Below, one piece after another: positions 57,251 through 64,000 of a stretch of DNA of 64,000 nucleotides. Positions within the stretch are counted from its first letter, which is position 1, and every line of letters begins with the position of its first letter. Location: NCBI GenBank assembly GCA_934047225.1, contig OW203990.1, forward strand, positions 29,057,045-29,121,044, read 5' to 3'. The notes beneath the pieces are model-generated. The model ran no database searches. It was not told the origin of the DNA and saw nothing but the letters and a program-made list of their open reading frames with translations. The stretch is from Ypsolopha sequella (lineage: Eukaryota; Arthropoda; Insecta; Lepidoptera; Ypsolophidae). A program made the translations under genes and the position numbers.

Positions 57251-57735
57251 ATTAACACCAATTGTAAAACATAGTTAGCATATCTAGATTCGGTCTCGAA
57301 TCTCTAGCATGCGTGAAACCATTACGAAATGACACGATTTTTCCGTCCGTTTCCCACGGCGCGGTGACGGTTGTAATTACGTGATGATTACCTCTACGAT
57401 TCGTTTCTAAATAACTTTATTTAATTTAATCGTACACAGGATGAAGATAAACGCAGTGATTACGGACTGAGTGCTTTGAATTCTGCGATTAGCTACTCTA
57501 CGTACATATGTGTTCATACTGGCAGTACCTAGAGTTTCAAAATTCGGGAGACTGTACGAGAATTACACGATTTAATTCTCACATCCCTGTTTTACCACCG
57601 CAAAAGTTGTCGCGCAGCAAAGTTTCACACACATTGTGATACGTACATATGTATAACAGATTGTTGCGAGTATTCCGACAGGTCGAACGCTACGTCTTCG
57701 TTTATTTTCGATGTAATTTAATTTATGCAGCAATA
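57251..57735. other. Interval without a recognised gene
   Basis: Nothing supported. Confidence 0.35.
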
Positions 57736-58002
57736 TACAAGGTGAATTTGCGAATATCGTCTAAATTCATACTTGAGCCTTAGTAAGTGATCAGTATCAT
57801 GAACCAATAACGATTTTTGTAAAATTCATGAAATGATATTTCGACTCCCCATAGTGATTCACTCTGGACTGGGAGTGAATTACTATGGGATGTCGAAATT
57901 TCATTATACGAATTTCACAAAAATTGTTATCAATTCATGATGCTAATCACTTAGCAAGCCTCCAATATGAACTTGGACGATGATCAAAAAGTCACCTTGT
58001 AT
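57736..58002. mobile_element. Foldback MITE, fourth copy of the 35.4-36.2-kb family
   Basis: Same ends and 'cgactccccatagtgattca' centre as the tandem array, with more substitutions; single copy. Confidence 0.88.
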
Positions 58003-58034
58003 ATACGATTCAAATGATAAGTAAAATCTATAAT

Positions 58035-58400
58035 TATGCAAGGTGAAATCTAATCAACCGCCCGAACCCTCGGAGACCCGACCGCAGGAACAAGGTTCAA
58101 TGATCCCTTTCCTCTAAATCATAAAAAAAAAACTGTTCCCATTCTCACCGGACTAAGTATATGCCTATAGGCAGTATAGAAGCAAAAAAACCCTTTTCGA
58201 ATTTCACCTGATGGGTCATTAAACACCGCTCCCGATTACCAACCGAGCCCCCAGCAAGAATCCAGGCGGCCGACCAAATCCCACCATAGATACTACATAC
58301 TAATAGATCACATATATAAATACATACCTACCTCCGCCAATTCGATTAGTATTGCTAAGAAGAAGGGCAAGAAACTTAGCAAGATCATGTCTTTTTTTTA
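58035..58400 (+). repeat. 'CGGCCGACCAAATCCC' core repeat, copy 3 of 3, with insertion
   Basis: Aligns with 14485-14710, but about 130 bp (58108-58236) interrupts it between 'ttcaatgatc' and 'accaaccgag'. GAT lies at both junctions and could be a 3-bp target duplication. The insert starts 'ccctttcctctaaatcataa' and is not recognised. Confidence 0.75.
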
Positions 58401-59350
58401 GCGTATTTCCTTTTTTTTTAGCATATCTCTTACATACTAAAACTTATAGGTACTATACAAATTACTTATATGTACTTTAGTTAAGGGATAAGAAAATACA
58501 AGACAGCAGGAATTTACGGTAATAAAAAAAATTAAAAAATAATACCTGTAAGTATATCTTGTATAATCAAAATCAAAATCTAAGATTTACTCGCACATGT
58601 TTCATAAATGTGTTTTGTTTCGAAATCTCCATCATAAGCTCCACAAAGTTCTAGCAAAAGCCCTTGAAATCTTTTAACAAACGGTTAAAAGGGCCATAAA
58701 ACAACTAAGTATCATCCAGTTAATTACCAATTAGACTAACGGTTAAAAGTTACCAGCTGTAAGTTATTGGCCACAAGCTGTCTTAGAAATGTTTTAAATT
58801 TTTATAGGTCTGTATCGTGATACGTCGTGGATTTTTGTAAGAAACTATAATGAAAATAGCATGCAAAAAGCCTTGTGGTTATATAGAATATCTCGCCTAC
58901 TAATATGAAGGCCACGGGATCAAATTAGGTGGGGCACATTATTAGTGTTCACTGTGCGTACGTCAGGAGACACGTCAAGCTGTGGGTACATATCAGTGCC
59001 CGTAGTACGGTGATAGGGCTCACGAAGTCACCACCCATCACGATGGGACGCAGTAATCGTAGGTGAAACGTTAGTATACTGTACAAGTATGGACTTCAAA
59101 CTGCATTTCGCCGTCCATCCTCAGAAACGCATCTCACACCGGGCCGTCTCTGGCCATGCCCTGGGGCCCTGGGGCACACTGAATTTGAGGGGCCCTTTTG
59201 ATGAAAACATCATTGTGTTGTGTTTTTGTTGGTTATATTTAATGAAAATATAAGCTAAGCTATGTGGAAATTTTAAATATTGATAGAACTGTAAATAATA
59301 TGTACTTAGATTAAGTATGTTTATTTTGCGAAATCCATCGCTATGAACAC
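58401..59350. other. Interval without a gene; GGGGCCC-rich repeat edge
   Basis: Around 59140-59200 'ccatgccctggggccctggg' and at 59643-59690 'gaggccccgtcaaaccgggg' may be the two sides of one repeat interrupted by the foldback at 59351. No exon is seen. Confidence 0.4.
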
Positions 59351-59469
59351 TCTAAATATTATTAGAGTGCATTACAAACTAGAAAATATACATTTTTTCA
59401 AATTCTTGTCTTTGGATTTGTTTCTGATTGATATTTTGTAGTTTGTAATGCACTCTAATAATATTTAGA
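59351..59469. mobile_element. Small foldback related to the LINE 5' palindrome
   Basis: 'attattagagtgcattacaa' pairs with its complement near 59440-59465. The inner 'ggatttgtttctgattgat' matches 12540-12560. The left flank 'gcgaaatccatcgctatgaa' matches 9188-9207, beside the LINE's 3' end. Confidence 0.75.
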
Positions 59470-59848
59470 ATATGAACTTAAATTGTGCAAATATAAAGAA
59501 AAACAAATTGTTGCAAGACCGTTCGAACAAAAACGTAAAATGGATGTGGCTGTTTTATTTCTATGTATTTGTGCATATTGTTTATATCTGCCTTATTTGT
59601 TGAAAATATATGGAAATTATCATTTAAAAATGTTGAAACTGTGAGGCCCCGTCAAACCGGGGGCCTTGGGCTAGTGCCCCCCGTGCCCTTATAGAAAAGA
59701 CGGAACTGCTCACACCCCCTCGGGCGAATATAATGGTTAAGATCTTTAGTGTCATAAGAACATAGTTCACTTAAAATGAGATTTTGCTTAAATAACATTT
59801 AGTTTATTCTATGATTTGTCGATAGTGTACACATGTGGGTAGGTAATT

Positions 59849-60007
59849 GTATCGATTCGGCGCAACACGACTTAACTTATTTGACAGGACTAAACTTAAT
59901 TTAAGCGTTCTGTCTTTTTCTTTGTGTATCGAAAAGACAAAGACAGAACGCTCAAAATAAGGTTAGTCCTGTCAAATAAGTTAAGTCGTGTTGCGCCGAA
60001 TCGATAC
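59849..60007. mobile_element. 159-bp hairpin MITE
   Basis: 'tatcgattcggcgcaacacg' plus 'acttaacttatttgacagga' pairs with the right half up to 60007. The arms run about 70 bp with an A/T-rich centre near 59920-59935. Confidence 0.9.
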
Positions 60008-60019
60008 CATTATTTTACT

Positions 60020-60440
60020 TTAAAACACGTTTGTTGCAATGTAAGTTTTGGGCTTAGTTTTAAAAGTAGATATCAATTCACATTCTTTTATGTCATTTGG
60101 TAATTTGTTATAAAGTTGCACTCCACCATATAGTAAATTTCTTTTTCGATACTCAGTCCTTGGACAATGTGATTTTAGTATATTTTTTCTTCTGAGATTA
60201 TGTTTAAATGTTCTTTTCTTCAGGTTAATTTCTGTATCAATTTGTACATATATTTAGAATTTTTCGTATAAGGATACAAGTATTATATGTGTATATTTGT
60301 TTAAGATTGAATAATTTGGTCTTTTTATATAATGTACGTGTAGGTGTTAAGTATTCAAACTGTAGAAGAACCTTTATAAGTTTATTTTGTGTAGTTTGAA
60401 GACGTTTAAGGTTAGATTCTGCAGCACAATATACCCATCA
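60020..60440 (-). mobile_element. LINE ORF2 C-terminal remnant
   Basis: The minus strand reads, in pieces with stops, L-Q-T-T-Q-N-K-L-I-K-V-L, a leucine-rich segment, R-K-R-N-L-L-Y-G-G-V and Y-N-K-L-P-N-D-I-K, ending at a stop near 60020-60022. This is the C-terminal region typical of Jockey/CR1-type ORF2, comparable to F-N-K-L-P-T-E-L-K in the LINE at 9429. The reverse transcriptase core is absent. Confidence 0.75.
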
Positions 60441-61149
60441 TAGTCATGACGATGTGTGGTGTTTCGTTCGGAAATGTTAGTATTATTTGCAAAAATAGAG
60501 AGGAGTCAGCAAAGCTTATAGGGTTTCTGTTTGATAATGGAATCCTACAAAATCCCTACCCACTAAATTAATGATTTCTGATCAATCACCCAGAAGGTTT
60601 TGTTGTATGCTGTAATGGACTCGGAGACGGATGAATATACATTGGAAATTTAATTAATGTTTGCAGACTCGACCCTTGAAAGTTATAGCAGGTGAATTAT
60701 TATTAGGCCTCATGAAATTTTGGTGACCACGAAATCTTTTAAAAAAATCTATAATAATTAACATTACTATTATTAATTAACATTACTAACTTATATGTTT
60801 AAATTTTAAATGCATTCGACTGATGACGGCCCTATACCGAAGGTCGAATAAATATATCGAATTATATTTTTTTTATTGTTTTAATGAGACTAAATCAAAA
60901 TCAAATAAATAAAGCTTACAAGAGCAAAATATAATATATTATTTATTAAATTAAAACTTCGTTTTTAGACGTAATTATTAATTTTAAAAGGCAAGAATCA
61001 GGGACTTACATCAGTCGAATCAATGATGCCGGCCCCAAAGTAGGCCGAAATATATCTCGAAAATACTTAAAGTATTGTATATAAGTATAAAATTAAATGT
61101 ATTTAAAAAAATCCAAAACGAATAACGTTAAAAAAATTGCTACATTTTT
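60441..61149. other. Interval without a recognised gene
   Basis: The pieces 'gatgacggccctataccgaa' plus 'ggtcgaataaatatatcga' and 'gatgccggccccaaagtagg' plus 'ccgaaatatatctcga' are two diverged copies of one short motif about 190 bp apart. Confidence 0.4.
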
Positions 61150-61355
61150 GAAGTTATTTTTGTGGGGACCCACCTTAGGTTTAAATTTTTATTATTTGCT
61201 GGGATAGAGGCCCTAATAACACGTATTCAGTGAAAATTTCAACAGGCTACCTTACTACTGAAGCTGTAGACCCCTGTGACAGACGGACGGACGGACAGCG
61301 GAGGTTTAAATATAGGGTCCCGTTTGGTTTGGTATCCTTCGGGTACGGAACCCTA
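61150..61355 (+). repeat. 'GGTTCCGTACC' repeat, reverse of 30676-30905
   Basis: Contains 'aagctgtagacccctgtgac', 'ggacggacggacag', 'gggtcccgtttgg' and 'gggtacggaaccct'. Confidence 0.65.
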
Positions 61356-61800
61356 CAAATCAGTGAAGAACACGAGCAACAAATTAACGGAAAATCCAAA
61401 CGAAGCTGTAGAAAGTATTCGCGGCTGTCTAGCTATCGGTTCCTTTACGAAAAAGCTTAAAGAACACTAACTACCTCTCACAATCTGAATAGATAGATAT
61501 TATATATATTTATGTTTATGTAGTTTATTACACACTATGTATATTTATAATATTTTATATATTGTATTTATAGTAAGTATTGATTTAATTTTTTATTTTG
61601 TTATTAAACTCGTACAATTCTTTGTATATTCTTCTTCTCTGTGTACACGTGTATGATTACTCCGTTTATGTTACTTTTTCCTATTGTGATGGTTTTGCAG
61701 TCAGAAATCTCTGTTTAGAGATAAGCTCGCCAATGTGCATCTTTTTACTGTAATTTTGTTTATGTTTATATTTCCGTGTGTGTACAATAAAGAATAAAGA
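61356..61800 (+). mobile_element. 5'-truncated LINE, last codons and 3' UTR
   Basis: The frame ending at 61468 reads G-S-F-T-K-K-L-K-E-H then stop, the usual F-K-x-x-L-K end of LINE ORF2 proteins. The 3' UTR carries 'gagataagctcgccaatgtg' and ends 'gtgtacaataaagaataaag', like 19446-19810. Confidence 0.65.
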
Positions 61801-62140
61801 AAGTATGATTTACCCTTGGGGTAAAAATCCGACATGGCTGAAAGGCAGAGGTAAAAAGCACGCCCGGAATATCCGCCAGTCGATACGAAGGGCATTACCT
61901 GAGCGTTCACCCTGGCTGGTAGGTAGACCCGGGACTGCAGTTTGCATCTGTACGTTTTGCAATCACTGATGGCCCATCAATACGGAAGGAATGGTCTCTT
62001 CTAAAGGTCACAGTCAAAATGTTTGTGTGGTTTTATTTTAAGGATGGACCTGACTATAGCTAGGACATCAACAACGCCAGCCTTTATAGGGTCCTTTGGA
62101 AGAAACAAGGACTCCTTAAATTAAAAAAATATTTAAGATC
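61801..62140. other. Unassigned interval
   Basis: A GC-moderate stretch at 61820-61960 without a recognised domain. Confidence 0.3.
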
Positions 62141-62304
62141 TGGGGCTCTACCGCGTAATTCTCATTTGTATCAACTTCAAGCAAATGCATGCGAAATTCA
62201 ACGCGTGCAAAAGAGATGGCATGTTAGGCGGGTGTCGTCGCACACGTCAAATTTCAATCTCAAGTTGATGTTGATGAAAATGAGAATTACGCGGTAGACC
62301 CCCA
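62141..62304. mobile_element. Hairpin MITE 'GGGTCTACCGCGTAA', copy 2 of 2
   Basis: Same centre 'aaaagagatggcatgttagg' as 55281-55442. The left arm is more damaged than the right. Confidence 0.85.
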
Positions 62305-62345
62305 GCTCAACAAACCAAAATGGTCTGTTGATCTTTTAACAAGAC

Positions 62346-62551
62346 ATATCAAAAACATGTGTTTCCAACTTATTTTTTTTTCAAACGTTTCACATAAGAA
62401 AGCGGTTAAACGATCGATAAAATAGGTACCTAATAGAAATATGAAGTCAATGCACTTAAATTCAATATTGTTTTGCCTACAAAATATTTCAGTATTAGCT
62501 AAATATTTCAGTATTAGCTAAAACCCTCCAATTTGTAGTTTCGTTGCGTAA
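62346..62551. repeat. Interspersed repeat, copy 2 of 2
   Basis: Aligns with 4026-4232. Contains a local duplication of 'atatttcagtattagctaaa' at 62488-62523. Confidence 0.7.
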
Positions 62552-64000
62552 ATAAAATAACAAAATTATAATTGTAGCCAAAAACACAAGCTGGCTGTTC
62601 TAAACTCTCATCTTACTGTTTGTACAATAAGTTCAAACAATCCGTGCCAATCCACAAACAACAGGAAAACCTTAGAACGGGCTTAGTCATCATAAAAAAA
62701 TAAAAATGATCGACCATTTCCGATAGATACAGTCCAACAAGTGCATTCAACCTCGGCAAACATAACCACCACAACATAACAAACCTTACACCTTCGGCAT
62801 AACAGATATAATAGCCAGTATCATAGCTTCAAGTTATGTTTGCAGTTATTGCAGGCTTTGCATGCGCCGGCGGCGGCGCCGCGCTGGAATGCGGAGGGGA
62901 GGGGTGGGAAGGGGCGAGGGGCGTGGGACAGGCTTTGCTAGCCTTTACTCGCTTGGTAACGCATTCTTATTAGTTAGAAATATTTACTATTGTCTAACTA
63001 AACCATGTAATATTTTAACATTTACAAAGCTCACACAGACTTATTATTGCTTTTTTCTGATATTTGGGTTGTTATGTAATAGCCTTGATTTATATATCGC
63101 ATGTAAATGGGCAGGTATCTTTATATAAAACCACATGATCCACTGATCATAATGAATTAAATTGAATAACATACGTACGGAAACAAAGGAGTGTTTTCAT
63201 CTCTCCTTTCTCACTAGTTTTGATATTATATTGTGAATTTTATACGGATGGTTATATTTCTTTAGGAAAGCTGTTGAGTATGATCAGTATATTAAAAACA
63301 CTTGTCCCTTTACATCCGGTTATGAAGAAAATTAAAAAGCTCTGAAAAAGCTTTTCCGTTTTCTATGCAAGTGACGCAATAAACCAAAAGCTACAACCAA
63401 GCCACAAATTACGGCGAATATTTATGCTCGTACCGAAGCCTTCGGTAACCGGCAGCTACAGGAGCAAACCATGATTGTGTGGATTAGCACTAAGTTAATG
63501 CAAATTTTTAATTTAAATAATAATCATAATAATCGTTTTTTTGTAAAAACTACTTTTTGTAAATAAAAAAATTAAAAGTAAAGACTATTTAATGTTTTAA
63601 CAATCATGTGTAATTTGTAATAATTTTGTATACTTTTTCAAAACTTTCTTTTTCCTTTTCAAACGAACGGAGAAAAATAATCTGAACCATTTTTTATTCG
63701 TTATTTATTTAACAATTTTAGTATATTAGTATAATATATATATACGTATGTTACCATCAATATAGTTTTTGGGATAGGATTAAGGAATTTTGCCTTATTT
63801 TAAAAAGACCTAAAGGTTCTTAAACGTATCGTTTAGATTTTAGATTTATGCACCTTATAATTTAAAAAATACAATTTTTTCAGGAAAGTCTGCGAGTATG
63901 TCAAGATAATATGTATGGCTTACAAACATTCTATAACAATCGACCTTCTAACACAAAGAAAAAAAATAACAAAAGCCTATAATATTTTATATTTGTAACT
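62552..64000. other. Interval without a recognised gene; one GC-rich block
   Basis: At 62866-62960 the sequence is strikingly GC-rich ('cgccggcggcggcgccgcgc', then G/A-rich) within AT-rich DNA. It could be a promoter island or an exon, but no start, frame or splice pair stands out. The rest is AT-rich. Confidence 0.35.

Noticed and set aside
1..64000. Bacterial defence island, phage or biosynthetic cluster
   Set aside because: Introns, LINEs, SINEs, MITEs and base composition show insect nuclear DNA; no prokaryotic gene organisation is present.

Overview
The window is eukaryotic nuclear DNA, almost certainly from a moth or butterfly (Lepidoptera). It is AT-rich, has no operons or ribosome-binding sites, and consists mostly of interspersed repeats. 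Several resemble sequence families common in lepidopteran genomes: elements ending in 'cttatgtccagcagtggacg', elements starting 'caagtgcgagtc' with 'gggttccgta', the 'gcgacccgccccggctttg' repeat, and the 'actagcttttgcccg' ... 'tttcgcatttataatatta' repeat. Family names come from memory of lepidopteran repeats; boundaries come from comparing copies inside the window.

Host gene content is small. The one protein-coding locus I can support is two minus-strand exons (12876-13041 and 5067-5191) that together encode one immunoglobulin-like domain. Both have splice sites, and their phases match across a 7.68-kb intron that holds a LINE and several MITEs. The gene's other exons lie outside the window or are not recognisable. 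A decayed coiled-coil reading frame at 49.1-49.9 kb follows a minisatellite and may be a pseudogene.

Layout: 0-9 kb, intron or intergenic DNA with SINE-like copies, the Ig exon and a 260-bp foldback. 9.2-12.7 kb, a nearly complete non-LTR retrotransposon whose 5' end lies in a 195-bp-arm palindrome. 12.9-23 kb, the second Ig exon and mixed repeats. 23.8-25.5 kb, a foldback derivative of a Tc1/mariner element with a DD41D-type transposase remnant. 26-41 kb, nested SINEs, a tandem pair of hairpin-tailed repeats, three tandem foldbacks and many MITEs. 41-49 kb, four minisatellites (11, 36, 37 and 39 bp). 49-64 kb, further nested insertions and LINE remnants.

The genes do not form a pathway. What the window offers is a readable order of transposition, with target-site duplications, empty-site comparisons and nesting. 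I found no prokaryotic-type defence system, CRISPR array or biosynthetic cluster.
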